A stretch of 56,491 nt of DNA, from the NCBI GenBank assembly GCA_951801675.1, contig CATONX010000013.1, positions 1 through 56,491 on the forward strand, written 5' to 3'. The notes beneath the pieces were generated by a model. The model was not told the DNA's origin. It ran no database searches and worked only from the letters and a program-made list of their open reading frames with translations. Position numbers and translations under genes: made by a program. Shown here piece by piece: positions 8,222-17,369 of this stretch. Source of the DNA: an uncultured Eubacteriales bacterium (GTDB taxonomy: Bacteria; Bacillota; Clostridia; Oscillospirales; Acutalibacteraceae). How positions within the stretch are numbered: the first letter of the stretch is position 1; each line of letters opens with the position of its first letter.

Positions 8222-8979
8222 GCGCGTTCCTCCGGTTTTCGTCCCGCCAGGCGGTTGATTTGAGCGGCCAGGTATCCGCCGCCGAAGCCGTTGTCGATGT
8301 TCACCACCCCCACGCCCTCGGCGCAGGAATTGAGCATGGTCAGAAGGGGCGCGATTCCATGAAGCCCCGCCCCGTAGCCAACACTAGTGGGCACGGCGAT
8401 CACCGGCGCATCCAGAAGCCCAGCCAGCACACTGGGCAGAGCCCCCTCCATCCCGGCCACCGCCACCACGGCGTTGGCCCTCCGCACCTCGGGCAGCACG
8501 GTCAAAAGCCGGTGAAGCCCGGCGATGCCCACGTCGTAATACCGCTCCACCTTTGCACCGAAGAGTTCGGCCGTAAGGGCGGCCTCCTCGGCCACCGGGA
8601 TGTCCGCCGTACCGCCGGTACACACCGCCACAAGCCCCATTGGGGCCGCGGGCTCGTTTAACAGGGTAATTGCACGGGCATCCTCATGATAGCGGGCGCC
8701 CGGCGTCTTTTTTTGCACCGCTTCGTACTGCTCCCTTGTGCAGCGGGTGGCCAGCACCGCCCGGCTTTTCTCCGCCAAACGGGCAAAAATCTCAGAAAGC
8801 TGTTCACAGGTTTTTCCCGGGCCGAACACCACTTCGGCAAATCCTTTGCGCAGCTGCCGGTGATGGTCGAGCCGGGCAAAGCCCATATCTTCAAAGGGAA
8901 GGTTCTTAAGGCGCTCCTGAGCTTCCTCTATCCCTACGTTTCCATCCCGGACCGCCTCCAGCAATGCCTTGACATCCAT
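8218..8979 (-). CDS. larB: LarB, nicotinate-adenine-dinucleotide carboxylase/hydrolase
   Basis: First step of the nickel-pincer cofactor: carboxylates the pyridinium ring of nicotinic acid adenine dinucleotide and releases AMP. Its C-terminal half resembles PurE (GTADIPVAEEAALTAELFG, GMEGALPSVLAGL, PTSVGYGAG). Start is ATG 8979 (MDVKALLEAV) behind AAAGGAAG, giving 253 aa, the usual length; the open frame runs 67 codons further up in poor, non-conserved sequence. Coupled to larC by an ATGA overlap. The TIGR04076 gene lies 31 bases upstream on the same strand. Confidence 0.93.
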   Translation of the reverse strand: MDVKALLEAVRDGNVGIEEAQERLKNLPFEDMGFARLDHHRQLRKGFAEVVFGPGKTCEQLSEIFARLAEKSRAVLATRCTREQYEAVQKKTPGARYHEDARAITLLNEPAAPMGLVAVCTGGTADIPVAEEAALTAELFGAKVERYYDVGIAGLHRLLTVLPEVRRANAVVAVAGMEGALPSVLAGLLDAPVIAVPTSVGYGAGLHGIAPLLTMLNSCAEGVGVVNIDNGFGGGYLAAQINRLAGRKPEERA

Positions 8980-9010
8980 CGATCTGACTTCCTTTCCGTT
9001 CCCGGTCCGT

Positions 9011-9355
9011 TCAGCGCACCGGCGTATCGTCGATGACCGATTCTTCTTTGGTGGCTTCCAGTTTAAAGATGACCGGGCGCAGCCCGTCGTTACAGCTGCA
9101 GATGGCGACCCCAGGCTTGCGAATCCAGTCGCCGTAGTAAAACAGGCCCTCCCCCGCTCCGTGGGACAGGGCGAACGCATACTGATAGACCGCCTTCCAC
9201 GCCTCGTCGCAAAAGCCTTCCGGCTTCGCGTAGTCGGCGTAGAATACCTGACCTTTTTGCAGCATGGGGCATGGCGTAAGGCCTTTTGCGCCGTACTCCT
9301 GTGCCAGTTCTTTGTCCAGCGTGGTTTTCAGCACCGTAATTTTCACCTTGTTCAT
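9011..9355 (-). CDS. TIGR04076 family protein, function unknown
   Basis: A 114-aa protein matching the small TIGR04076 family by layout: KVKITVLKTTLDKELAQEY at the start, a CPM then KGQVF turn, PEGFCDEAW in the middle and GVAICSCNDGLRPVIFKLE at the end. Cysteines near residues 29, 48 and 86-88 could bind metal, but no role is established. AGGAG lies upstream of ATG 9355. It sits 31 bases before larB on the same strand, so it may be the first gene of the lar operon; that link is inference. Confidence 0.75.
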   Translation of the reverse strand: MNKVKITVLKTTLDKELAQEYGAKGLTPCPMLQKGQVFYADYAKPEGFCDEAWKAVYQYAFALSHGAGEGLFYYGDWIRKPGVAICSCNDGLRPVIFKLEATKEESVIDDTPVR

Positions 9356-9526
9356 CGGATCAATCTCCTATGTATTGGGATACAGATGGTTATTCCCAGT
9401 TTAATACTTACCCGCGGCCCTGTCAAACCGGTTTTCTTCCCTCGCCCGCCTTTTCACAGATGCGCGGGATTCTATCTCACAAAGGGGAAAACACTACTTT
9501 TTAAATCAATTCCGCCTGGGTTTTTC

Positions 9527-9555
9527 TTGTTCTTTTTCGTTTGGTATGGTATGAT
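9527..9555 (+). promoter_or_regulatory. Promoter of the membrane glycosyltransferase
   Basis: -35 TTGTTC (9527-9532), 17-bp spacer, -10 TATGAT (9550-9555) with an extended TGG. Leader of about 120 bases before the start codon; nothing else was recognised in the 9356-9683 gap. Confidence 0.6.
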
Positions 9556-9683
9556 TAGGAACCGATGTACGGCCTTAGAAAAGAAAATGGACGAATTTTG
9601 CAGGCTTTTGGCAAAAGGCGACGTCTCTTTAGTATATGCTTCTCTGTACTTTGCGACATTTTAAATAAGTGAGGGTTCTAACG

Positions 9684-10940
9684 TTGAACGACATGGTGTT
9701 TTCCATTCTAAACGGCATCAACATCGCTTTTGGGGTGATCGCCACCCTGTTCATGGTCTACCAGATCGCGATTGCGGCCTGCGGCCTGAAGCCGGCGAAA
9801 AAATGCAGGGCAGAAGTTACCCGGCAGCACAAGTTCGGCATCGTCATCTGCGCGCGCAACGAAGAAGATGTCATCGGGTACCTGATCGACAGCCTGCTCG
9901 CTCAGGACTATCCCAGGGACCGGTTCGACATCCTTGTGCTTGCGGACAACTGCACCGACCAAACCGCCAAAGTGTCCCGGGACAAGGGCTGTATCGTTTA
10001 CGAACGGTTCAACGACCAAAAGGTGGGCAAGGGCTTTGCGCTCCACTGGCTCTACGACCGGCTGCTCAAGGACGAGCCGGATACCTACGACGCCATCTGC
10101 ATGTTCGATGCGGACAACATCGTGGACAAGGGGTATCTGGCGGCGATGAACCGGCAGCTTTGCGCGGGCACGCAGATCGCCCAGGGCTACCGGGATATGA
10201 AAAACCCGGCGGACAACTGGGTTTCCGGCGGGTACTCGCTTTACTGGTACACTTTGATGCGGTTTTATTACGTGGCCCGCAACAACATCGGCCTGACCGC
10301 CATGTGCACGGGTACCGGCTTTATGTTCCGCTGGGAGGTCATGAAAAAGCTGGGCGGGTGGAATACCCGGTCCATGTGCGAGGACGTGGAATTCTCCTTT
10401 CGCCGGGTGGCGGACGGATACAAAATCGTCTTGGACACCGAGGCCATTTTTTACGACGAGCAGCCCACTTCCTTCGCTCTGTCCATCCGTCAGCGGTACC
10501 GCTGGGCGGTGGGCAACATCCAAAGCGTCATCTACTGCGCGGGGGACCTGCTCAGGGCCGCCTTCAAAAAACGTAGTTTGGTGGCTTTGGACGTGTTTAT
10601 GTTCTCCTTGTGCATCCCCAGCGTCAGCTTCATGGTATTTTCCGCCCTTCTGCAGCTGGGCCTGATGATCGCCAACCCCGCCTCGCTGCCCACGACCTTG
10701 CCCATCGCGCTGCTCTCTCTGGTGGGCGGATACCTGGTGATGGTTGGCCAGGGAATCCTAGTGTTGCTGCTGGAAAAAAAGAAGATAAAGCCCATGTGGA
10801 AAGGGCTTTTGATGTATCCGATTTTCGTGGTGTCCTGGGCAATCATCAACTTTGTGGGTTTGTTCTACCGCAAGTCGGTTTGGAAGCCCATCCGGCACAC
10901 CAAAGCCATGACCATCGAGCAGATGGAGCAGGAGCTGTAA
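9684..10940 (+). CDS. Membrane glycosyltransferase, family 2 (cellulose/hyaluronan synthase-like)
   Basis: Transfers sugars from a nucleotide donor, probably to an exported polysaccharide or lipid. One membrane segment at the N-terminus, then the GT-A domain with ICARNEEDVIGYLIDSL, VLADNCTD, MFDADN (metal-binding DxD), the base aspartate in SMCEDVEFS and QRYRW (the Q(Q/R)xRW motif of processive GT2 enzymes), then four C-terminal membrane segments. Start is set at TTG 9684, with GAGGG nine bases ahead; ATG 9693 is the alternative. It stands alone with its own promoter and a terminator at 11059. The sugar and product cannot be told from sequence. Confidence 0.87.
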   Translation: MNDMVFSILNGINIAFGVIATLFMVYQIAIAACGLKPAKKCRAEVTRQHKFGIVICARNEEDVIGYLIDSLLAQDYPRDRFDILVLADNCTDQTAKVSRDKGCIVYERFNDQKVGKGFALHWLYDRLLKDEPDTYDAICMFDADNIVDKGYLAAMNRQLCAGTQIAQGYRDMKNPADNWVSGGYSLYWYTLMRFYYVARNNIGLTAMCTGTGFMFRWEVMKKLGGWNTRSMCEDVEFSFRRVADGYKIVLDTEAIFYDEQPTSFALSIRQRYRWAVGNIQSVIYCAGDLLRAAFKKRSLVALDVFMFSLCIPSVSFMVFSALLQLGLMIANPASLPTTLPIALLSLVGGYLVMVGQGILVLLLEKKKIKPMWKGLLMYPIFVVSWAIINFVGLFYRKSVWKPIRHTKAMTIEQMEQEL

Positions 10941-11058
10941 CCCTCTATCCGGACCGTCCGCTAGGCCCCGGCCTCCGCGCGCGCTGAGCGACGCAGTTAG
11001 CGGCGCCAGCAGCCCGCGAAGTGGGCCGCGCGCGAGTTCCTCCCATTCAAAAACGTGA

Positions 11059-11092
11059 AAAAAGCCGTGTGCAATCATGCACACGGCTTTTT
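11059..11092 (+). terminator. Terminator after the glycosyltransferase
   Basis: Perfect 15-bp stem, 11059-11073 with 11078-11092, loop ATCA, ending in five Ts. Nearly symmetrical, so it may also serve the opposite strand. Confidence 0.85.
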
Positions 11093-11220
11093 GGGCTCAG
11101 AAATGCAGAAGCCCCTCCAAGGAAACGCGACTGCTTTTTCGTGAAAAACCCATTCGGGCCAGTTATCCAAACACGGCAAAACGGGCGGACAGCCCCGTCT
11201 GGCGTGTTGGGCATCGGAGG

Positions 11221-12480
11221 CTACTTGCGTGTTTCTTCTTCCTGCGCCTGTCTGACCTCCACCTTCACCTCGATCACCCGGCGGCCGTCCGCCTTGGTTA
11301 CGGTGACATGCAGGTTCTCCACGTCGAAGGCTTCGCCCGCATGGGGGATTTTCCCCATTTCCTCGATCACCCAGCCGCTCACGGTAAAAGAATCGTATTC
11401 CCGGTCCACGTCCAGCACTTCCAGGGTCTTTTCCAGGTTGGCGCCGCCTGCCACCAGGTAAACCCCGTCGGCAATGGGCTGCATGTTCTCCACGACCTTA
11501 TCGTGCTCGTCCCAGATTTCACCCACCAGCTCCTCCAGGATATCCTCCATGGTGACGATGCCCTGGGTTCCGCCAAACTCGTCCACCACCACGGCCACAT
11601 GGGTCTTCGACCGCTGAAGCTGACGCATCAAGTCGGAAATCTTGATGCTGCCGATGACATAAATGGCGTTTCGCATGGTTTTGTTCATATGAAATTCCCC
11701 GGCATGCAGGGCGGAATAGAAGTCCTTCTCGTGCAGCACGCCGACCACATGGTCGATGGAGTCCCGGTAGACCAAAAGCCGGGAAAAGCCGCAGTTGGCA
11801 AATTTTTCGGCGATTTCCTCCTTGCTCTCGTCATCCTCCACCGCCACGATGTTGACACGGGGAGTAAGGATGTCGTCCGCTTCTAAATTATTGAACTCGA
11901 TGGCCGAACGGATCAGTTCGCTTTCGTACTGGCCGATCCCGCCCTGGTCCTCCGCTTCGTCCACAATGGTCATCAGCTCTTCCTCGGTAATGCCCGGATC
12001 GGTTTTCGCCCGAAAAAGCTTTCCCAGAAGCTTTTTCCACTGAGCGAACAGAAAGTTGAGCGGCGTCAGCAGCCAGATGAGCATCCGCATGGTCGGAGCG
12101 GAAAACATGGCAAAGCTCTCCGGGTTTTCCTTCGCCAGGCTCTTGGGGGAAATTTCACCGAAAATCAGCACCACCACCGTCATCACTACGGTGGACAGGG
12201 TGACGCCCACGTCTCCGAAATACTGGACGAAAATCACCGTGGCCAAAGAGGCGGAGGTGATGTTGACGATGTTGTTTCCAATGAGAATGGTGGACAACAG
12301 CTTATCGTAATTTTCCGACAAGGAAAGGGTCAGAGCGGCCTTCTGGTTGCCTAAGTTGGCCATGTTCTTCAGGCGGATGCGGTTGAGAGAGGAAAAGGCG
12401 GTTTCCGTCGCGGAAAAGTAGGCTGACAAGGCGGTAAGCACCACCAGCGACGCAATCATGGCTATGGAACTACTATCCAT
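11221..12480 (-). CDS. CNNM/CorC-HlyC family membrane transporter
   Basis: Family members are linked to magnesium or cobalt efflux and resistance. The 419-aa protein has a DUF21/CNNM membrane domain at residues 1-180 (SAYFSATETAFSSLNRIRL, VLIFGEISPKSLAKENPE), a CBS pair at about 200-320 (DILTPRVNIVAVEDD, VVVDEFGGTQGIVTMEDILEEL) and a CorC/HlyC C-terminal domain at about 335-410. All three parts are intact. ATG 12480 has AAAGGAG about 13 bases ahead, a little far. It is monocistronic, divergent from the flavin-binding protein at 12715. The exact ion is not shown. Confidence 0.9.
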   Translation of the reverse strand: MDSSSIAMIASLVVLTALSAYFSATETAFSSLNRIRLKNMANLGNQKAALTLSLSENYDKLLSTILIGNNIVNITSASLATVIFVQYFGDVGVTLSTVVMTVVVLIFGEISPKSLAKENPESFAMFSAPTMRMLIWLLTPLNFLFAQWKKLLGKLFRAKTDPGITEEELMTIVDEAEDQGGIGQYESELIRSAIEFNNLEADDILTPRVNIVAVEDDESKEEIAEKFANCGFSRLLVYRDSIDHVVGVLHEKDFYSALHAGEFHMNKTMRNAIYVIGSIKISDLMRQLQRSKTHVAVVVDEFGGTQGIVTMEDILEELVGEIWDEHDKVVENMQPIADGVYLVAGGANLEKTLEVLDVDREYDSFTVSGWVIEEMGKIPHAGEAFDVENLHVTVTKADGRRVIEVKVEVRQAQEEETRK

Positions 12481-12714
12481 GGAATGTCAACGACTCCTTT
12501 GGTTTTCCGGCTTTCCTAAACGCCGGTTGATTCGAGCGCCTAGCACGCGCCCGGTTTCTCCTATTAAACCGCGTTTTTCCTTTTTTGTAAAGCCGATTGC
12601 GTCAAATCCCTTTTCTTTTTCTATTTGCCTATCCTTTCTACCCATGATATGATGAAAAAAAGAAAAAATGACCGCATGCAAAACCGGGCGGTCAACGGAA
12701 AGGGAGGATGCTTC

Positions 12715-13185
12715 ATGTCCCACATGCGAAGGAAGGACCGGGAACAGGGAGAAGAATTTGCCCGGGCAGTGTTGAAAAAATGTGAATACGGGGTGCTCGC
12801 CACCGTGAATGACGACGCGACGCCTTACTGCATTCCGATTTCGCCGGTCCTTTGCGGCAACGTTATCTACTTCCACTGTGCGCTGGAGGGGCAAAAAATC
12901 GACAATCTGACGAGCCGTCCTCAGGTTTGCCTGACCTGCGTGGGAGACACCCGGCTTTTGCCCCAGGTGTTTACGACGGCCTACGAATCGGCGGTGGTCT
13001 GCGGACAAGCGGAAATGGTGGAGGACGAGGCGGAGAAGCGGTTTGCTTTGAATAAACTGTGCGAAAAATACGCCGCGGAAAATATGGAGCAGGTGCCCGC
13101 CGCCATCGAGCGGTCCCTGGCCCGCACCGGCATCTGCAAAATCACGATCGCCTCGCTGACCGGCAAAGCAAAAATCGTTCCCTGA
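12715..13185 (+). CDS. Pyridoxamine-5'-phosphate-oxidase-fold flavin protein (NimA-like)
   Basis: A 156-aa split-barrel protein expected to bind FMN or F420-like flavin. It shows the family pattern KKCEYGVLATVNDDATPYCIPISPVLCGNVIYFHCALEGQKIDNL near the N-terminus and VVCGQAEMVED later. The cluster includes NimA nitroimidazole-resistance proteins, but resistance cannot be claimed from this. Start is ATG 12715 with AGGGAGG nine bases up; upstream in-frame ATGs lack a site. A strong terminator follows at 13283. Confidence 0.8.
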   Translation: MSHMRRKDREQGEEFARAVLKKCEYGVLATVNDDATPYCIPISPVLCGNVIYFHCALEGQKIDNLTSRPQVCLTCVGDTRLLPQVFTTAYESAVVCGQAEMVEDEAEKRFALNKLCEKYAAENMEQVPAAIERSLARTGICKITIASLTGKAKIVP

Positions 13186-13282
13186 CGGGCACTATGAGGA
13201 ACGGATTCCATCCGCCGCTTGAAGCTATATAAAAAGGTCTATGGTTAATCTGATCAGGTCCCGGTTTCGGTAAGAACGCGCC

Positions 13283-13324
13283 AAAAGGGCCCGGTACGGC
13301 AACGCTGCCGTACCGGGCCCTTTT
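13283..13324. terminator. Bidirectional terminator between convergent genes
   Basis: A 19-bp perfect stem, 13283-13301 with 13306-13324, loop ACGC, A-tract on the left and T-tract on the right. It sits between the stops of the plus-strand flavin protein (13185) and the minus-strand nitroreductase (13343) and can serve both. Confidence 0.9.
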
Positions 13325-13342
13325 TAATGAGACGCTGAGAAC

Positions 13343-13870
13343 TCACCGGATGTAATGGATGGTGCCTTCCCGTCTGGGCTTTGCCTCCGGCTGCTCGGCG
13401 GGATAGCCGAAAATCCCGGATCCCACGCAGCGGTAGCCGTCGGGGATGCCGAGGGTTTTGCGCATGGCTTTGCCCTCCTGGGTTTTCTCGAAAAAGTCAA
13501 TGACGCAATTGATCCAGCAGGAGCCAGCCCCAAGGGAAGCTGCGGCCAGAAACATGTTTTCCAGGGCAAGGCTTGCATCGCTCACCGGAGAAATGGCCCC
13601 CTCCTGCCCGAAGGCAAGGATCAGGGTCGGCGCATTATAAAACGGGGCAAAGGGCTCTCCACGATCCAGCGCCTTGCCGGCGGCGGCAGCAATGGAATCG
13701 ATCACCGCCCGGTTCTGGATAACGGTGAAATGCCAGGACTGCTGGTTCATGGCGCTGGGAGCAAAGCTGCCTGCTTTGAGGATTTCCTGCAGGTCTTGTT
13801 CCTTCAGCTGCCGCTCTTCGTACCTGCGGATGCTGCGGCGGCTGAGAATGGTTTTCATAATTTCATTCAT
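13343..13870 (-). CDS. Nitroreductase family protein
   Basis: FMN-dependent NAD(P)H oxidoreductase fold, 175 aa. Motifs: SRRSIRRYEERQLKEQDLQEIL at the start (FMN phosphate-binding RRSxR), GSFAPSAMNQQSWHFTVI, and GAGSCWINCV with VGSGIFGYPAEQPEAKPR near the end. The true substrate is unknown; such enzymes reduce quinones, nitro compounds or flavins. Convergent with the gene at 12715 across a shared terminator. Confidence 0.88.
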   Translation of the reverse strand: MNEIMKTILSRRSIRRYEERQLKEQDLQEILKAGSFAPSAMNQQSWHFTVIQNRAVIDSIAAAAGKALDRGEPFAPFYNAPTLILAFGQEGAISPVSDASLALENMFLAAASLGAGSCWINCVIDFFEKTQEGKAMRKTLGIPDGYRCVGSGIFGYPAEQPEAKPRREGTIHYIR

Positions 13871-14004
13871 ATTTCAGACCTCCTCCCAATTTTTCTCCTT
13901 TTATCCTAGCGCATTATGCTTTATAATGCAAGAAACGGCTTTTATATGTCCAATAAACGGGACAGCATTTATGGTAAACTATGGGTATCGGAGGATGGAT
14001 TGCT

Positions 14005-14700
14005 ATGCCGCCGTCTTATACCGTTGTGCGCACCCGGCGCAAGACCATATGTCTGCGGGTGCTGGAGGATGGAACGCTTCAGGTTCGAGCACCCCTGCGG
14101 ACCTCCGCAAAGGCCATCGAAGCGCTGCTGACGCAGCACGCCTCTTGGATTGAGGAACGGCAGCAGGCGGCGGCAGTGCGAAACGCGGCGCGGGAGCAGG
14201 TGTGCCTCTACCCGGGCGGGCGGATGCTCTACAGGGGAACGTGGTACCCGGTGGCAGGAAGTTTTGATGGCAGGCAGGTAACTTTCGACGGCACGGTTTT
14301 TTCCCTTCCTCTCGCCGGGCAAGAGCAGCCGGGCCCGGCCATGGAAGCCTGGCTCAAAAACCAGGCAAAAGCGCTGCTTCAGAAAAGATGCGCCGAACAG
14401 GCGGCAGAGATGGGAGTCTCGTACCGGCAGATAAAGGTGGGGAGCGCCGCTGCTCGGTGGGGCTCCTGCAGCAGCAAGGGAAATCTGAACTTTTCCTACC
14501 GGGTGGCGCTGCTGCCGGAGGCGCTTTTCGATTATGTGGTGGTGCATGAACTGTGCCACCTGCGGCAGATGAACCATTCCCCGGCCTTTTGGGCGCTGGT
14601 GGAGGCGCAGATGCCCGATTATAAAGAACGCAGGAAAAAGCTTGCTGATTTGACAAAGGAAATCGACTTCATACATTGGAATACGGGCAAAGACAGGTAA
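14005..14700 (+). CDS. YgjP-like zinc metallopeptidase-fold protein
   Basis: Belongs to the DUF45/YgjP family (PF01863), with a gluzincin-like active site: HELCHLRQMNHSPAFW at about residues 182-197, that is HExxH followed by HSxxFW, and the conserved SAAARWGSCSSKGNLNFSYR before it. Protease activity is inferred from the fold and not proven for most members. Start at ATG 14005 with GGAGG ten bases up. Followed after 12 bases by a WYL regulator and then a GNAT gene, so these three probably form an operon. Confidence 0.87.
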   Translation: MPPSYTVVRTRRKTICLRVLEDGTLQVRAPLRTSAKAIEALLTQHASWIEERQQAAAVRNAAREQVCLYPGGRMLYRGTWYPVAGSFDGRQVTFDGTVFSLPLAGQEQPGPAMEAWLKNQAKALLQKRCAEQAAEMGVSYRQIKVGSAAARWGSCSSKGNLNFSYRVALLPEALFDYVVVHELCHLRQMNHSPAFWALVEAQMPDYKERRKKLADLTKEIDFIHWNTGKDR

Positions 14701-14712
14701 GGAGGGGATGGC

Positions 14713-15717
14713 ATGGGCCGCACGGAAAGCATCAAGGCAAAGGTACTGAATCTGTACCGGATTCTGGACGAGCAAACGGACGAAGAACACGGGTTGACCA
14801 TTCCCGAGATCATCGGGGCGCTGGAGGCACGGGGTATCAGCGCCGAACGCAAGGGAATTTACAGCGATATTCAGGCGCTGCGGGAAGCGGGTGTGGACAT
14901 TGTTTTGCGCAAGGTGGGAGGCCGGTGCGAGTATTTCATAGCAGGGCGCACCTTTGAGCTGGCGGAGCTTAAGCTTCTGGTGGACGCGGTGGCCTGCTCC
15001 CGGTTCATCACCCCCAAGAAAAGCCGGGAGCTCATCGGCAAGCTGGAGAGCCTTGCCAGCGTCCACCAGGCGGGCCAGCTTAACCGGCAGATCTTCGTGG
15101 CCGACCGCATCAAGGCGGACAACGAGGAAATCTATTATACGGTCGACCGGCTGCAAAACGCCATTCTGGACGACCGAAAAGTGTCCTTCCTTTACTTCGA
15201 CTACGGGGTAAACAAAAAGAAGGTGCTGCGCCGGGGCGGAGAGCGGTATGTGGTCAGTCCCCTTTCTTTGTGCTGGAACAATGAGAATTATTATCTGATC
15301 GCCTATCACGAGCGTTACCAGAGCCTATCCCATTTCCGGGTGGACCGGATGATGGACCTGGGCCGAATGGAAGAACGGCGGGCCCACATCGACGCGTCCC
15401 GCTTTAACGCGGCGGATTACTGCAAAAAGCTGTTCGGCATGTTCGCAGGAGAGGAAACGCCGGTGAAAATCCGGTTCGACAATTCCCTGATTAACGCCGT
15501 GCTCGACCGGTTCGGGCAGGAAGTTTATCTCAGGCCGATGGACGAGGGGCATTTCTGCGTCACGGCGAAGGTGGTGCCAAGCCCCTCCTTTTTCGGTTGG
15601 CTGTTCGGTTTTGCCTCAAAAGCAACCCTGCTGTACCCGCCGTCGGTGATGGACCAATACCGGCAGATGCTGAAAATGGCCGCCGAACCCTTCGCTGAGA
15701 AAGGAGCAGAACTATGA
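14713..15717 (+). CDS. WYL-domain transcriptional regulator
   Basis: DNA-binding regulator with a ligand-sensing WYL domain, 334 aa. The N-terminal winged HTH covers about residues 1-75 (LTIPEIIGALEARGISAERKGIYSDIQALREAG), a linker helix region follows, the WYL core is at about 135-210 (VSFLYFDYG, RYVVSPLSLCWNNENYYLIAYH, LSHFRVDRM) and a WCX-type domain ends the protein. GGAGGGG precedes ATG 14713. Its last four bases overlap the GNAT start. The ligand and target genes are unknown. Confidence 0.9.
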   Translation: MGRTESIKAKVLNLYRILDEQTDEEHGLTIPEIIGALEARGISAERKGIYSDIQALREAGVDIVLRKVGGRCEYFIAGRTFELAELKLLVDAVACSRFITPKKSRELIGKLESLASVHQAGQLNRQIFVADRIKADNEEIYYTVDRLQNAILDDRKVSFLYFDYGVNKKKVLRRGGERYVVSPLSLCWNNENYYLIAYHERYQSLSHFRVDRMMDLGRMEERRAHIDASRFNAADYCKKLFGMFAGEETPVKIRFDNSLINAVLDRFGQEVYLRPMDEGHFCVTAKVVPSPSFFGWLFGFASKATLLYPPSVMDQYRQMLKMAAEPFAEKGAEL

Positions 15718-16223
15718 CCGTCACCCTTCGTGCCGCCGTCCCGACGGAGGCAGGCGAAATCAGCCGCCTCTATGTGCAGAGCTGGCGGGAGGCTTATCCG
15801 GGCCTTATTCCCCAAAGCTATCTGGACGCGCTGCCCGACCATCACTGGACACAGACGGTGGCCGACTGGGTCGCAACCGGCCGGTTTACCGCTATGCTGG
15901 TCTGTGAAAACGAGATCATGGTAGGATGCGCCATCTATGGTCCGGCAAGAGCGGAGGAATACGAAGGCTGGGGAGAGCTGGTATCCCTCTATGTAAAACC
16001 CGGTTACTTTTGCAAGGGCTACGGCAGCCGCCTGGTCAAGCAAATGGTACAGGAAATGCGGGAACGGAAGATGTACGGCTGCTATTTGTGGGTGCTCGCG
16101 GGCAATCGGCGCGCCCGTGCCTTTTATGAAAAGGCCGGGTTTCAAAATACCGGCGAAACTCTAACCTTTGCACTGGAAGGCGTTCCCCTGCTCGACTGCC
16201 GGTACCGGATGGTATTTAAATAA
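15714..16223 (+). CDS. GNAT family N-acetyltransferase
   Basis: A 169-aa acetyltransferase with EISRLYVQSWREAYPGLIP at the N-terminus, the acetyl-CoA loop YFCKGYGSRLVKQMV (Q/RxxGxG/A type) and NRRARAFYEKAGFQNTGE, the usual C-terminal motif. Starts inside the WYL regulator (ATGA overlap), so it is translationally coupled and may be its partner gene. Terminator follows directly. Substrate unknown. Confidence 0.88.
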   Translation: MTVTLRAAVPTEAGEISRLYVQSWREAYPGLIPQSYLDALPDHHWTQTVADWVATGRFTAMLVCENEIMVGCAIYGPARAEEYEGWGELVSLYVKPGYFCKGYGSRLVKQMVQEMRERKMYGCYLWVLAGNRRARAFYEKAGFQNTGETLTFALEGVPLLDCRYRMVFK

Positions 16224-16235
16224 TCAAAAAGCAAG

Positions 16236-16276
16236 AACGCCGGGTGGAGAAGTCCTTTTCTCCGCCCGGCGTTTTT
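16236..16276 (+). terminator. Terminator after the WYL/GNAT operon
   Basis: Stem of about 16 bp (AACGCCGGG and the region up to 16251 pairing with 16258-16273, one G-T pair) then five Ts. Also stands just past the trxB stop on the other strand. Confidence 0.85.
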
Positions 16277-16291
16277 AAAGGCACGCCCGCT

Positions 16292-17212
16292 CTACGAGCG
16301 CAGGTCCATGAGGGACTCTTCCGCCATTTTGGCCGCCATCGCCCCGTCGGACACGGCGGTGACGATCTGCCGGAAAGCCTTGCGCCGAATGTCTCCGGCG
16401 GCGAACACACCGACAAGCGGGGTGGCGGTATCTTCTCCGGCTAAAACGTAGCCTTCCTCGTCCAAGGGCAGCTGACCTTCCAAGAATGCGGTGTTGGGCA
16501 CGCTCCCGATGGCGATGAACACGCCCTGGCAGGGCAGCTCGCGGATTTCTCCGGTCTTTTTGTTGTGAAGCCGAAGACCGGTTACGTTGTCGTCCGCCAG
16601 GATGCGTTCCACCACGCTGTCCCAAACAAGCTCCACCTTTTCGTTGGCAAAAAGCCGCTTCTGGTATTCCTTTGCGGCCCGCAGAGTGTCCCGCCGGTGC
16701 ACCACATACACCTTCTGGCAAAACCGGGTCAGAAAAAGCGCGTCCACGGCCGCGGTGTCTCCCCCGCCGACCACCGCAACCGTTTTGCCTCGGTAAAACA
16801 CCCCGTCGCAGGTGGCACAGTAGCTGACCCCTTTTCCCCGCAGGCGCCGCTCTTCCTCAAAGCCCAGCTCTCTAGGGGATGCCCCAGCCGCTACGATGAC
16901 CGTGCGGGCGGAGTACTCCTTGCCGCCGGCGGTGACGGTTTTGACGGGACCGGTCAACTGTACCTTCTGTACCTCGGTCTGAACCGTTTCGGCGCCGAAC
17001 CGGGCAGCCTGGCGTTCCATGGCGGCGGACAGGGAATAGCCGTCGATTCCGTCCGGAAAGCCGGGGTAATTGTCAATGTGATCGGTGGTGGACATTTGTC
17101 CGCCCGCCGTTCCCTTTTCCAGCACCAAGGTTTTGAGAGCCGCGCGGCCCGCATACAGGGCCGCCGTATACCCGCACGGCCCGCCGCCGACAATCAGCGT
17201 ATCGTACACCAT
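16292..17212 (-). CDS. trxB: Thioredoxin reductase (NADPH)
   Basis: FAD enzyme that passes electrons from NADPH to thioredoxin. The 306-aa protein has the FAD-binding GGGPCGYTAALYAGRA at the N-terminus, the redox motif CATC near residue 134, the NADPH Rossmann site GGGDTAAVDALFL and the phosphate-gripping HRRDTLRAAKE, and the closing GDIRRKAFRQIVTAVSDGAMAA. All catalytic parts are present. It is third in a minus-strand series: TrxR-like enzyme, thioredoxin, then this gene, with a 217-base gap containing a hairpin before it. Confidence 0.95.
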   Translation of the reverse strand: MVYDTLIVGGGPCGYTAALYAGRAALKTLVLEKGTAGGQMSTTDHIDNYPGFPDGIDGYSLSAAMERQAARFGAETVQTEVQKVQLTGPVKTVTAGGKEYSARTVIVAAGASPRELGFEEERRLRGKGVSYCATCDGVFYRGKTVAVVGGGDTAAVDALFLTRFCQKVYVVHRRDTLRAAKEYQKRLFANEKVELVWDSVVERILADDNVTGLRLHNKKTGEIRELPCQGVFIAIGSVPNTAFLEGQLPLDEEGYVLAGEDTATPLVGVFAAGDIRRKAFRQIVTAVSDGAMAAKMAEESLMDLRS

Positions 17213-17369
17213 CCGTGTTCCCGCCCTTTCGTTTCGTTCTCTGTTTAGTATGGATGAGGACGGGGCCGATTATGTACCGCAAAACGCAGACTGGTTTTTT
17301 GTGAAGGCGGCGTAGTCTGGAAGCCCGCATTCGCGGCCCTTTGCTTTTCGGTGATCCCAGAGTCAAATG

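Noticed and set aside
9969-10576. Further frames inside the glycosyltransferase on both strands
   Set aside because: The GT2 frame has all motifs; the others have none.
12715-13185. Nitroimidazole resistance gene nim
   Set aside because: Same fold family, but the sequence alone does not separate nim from other flavin proteins.
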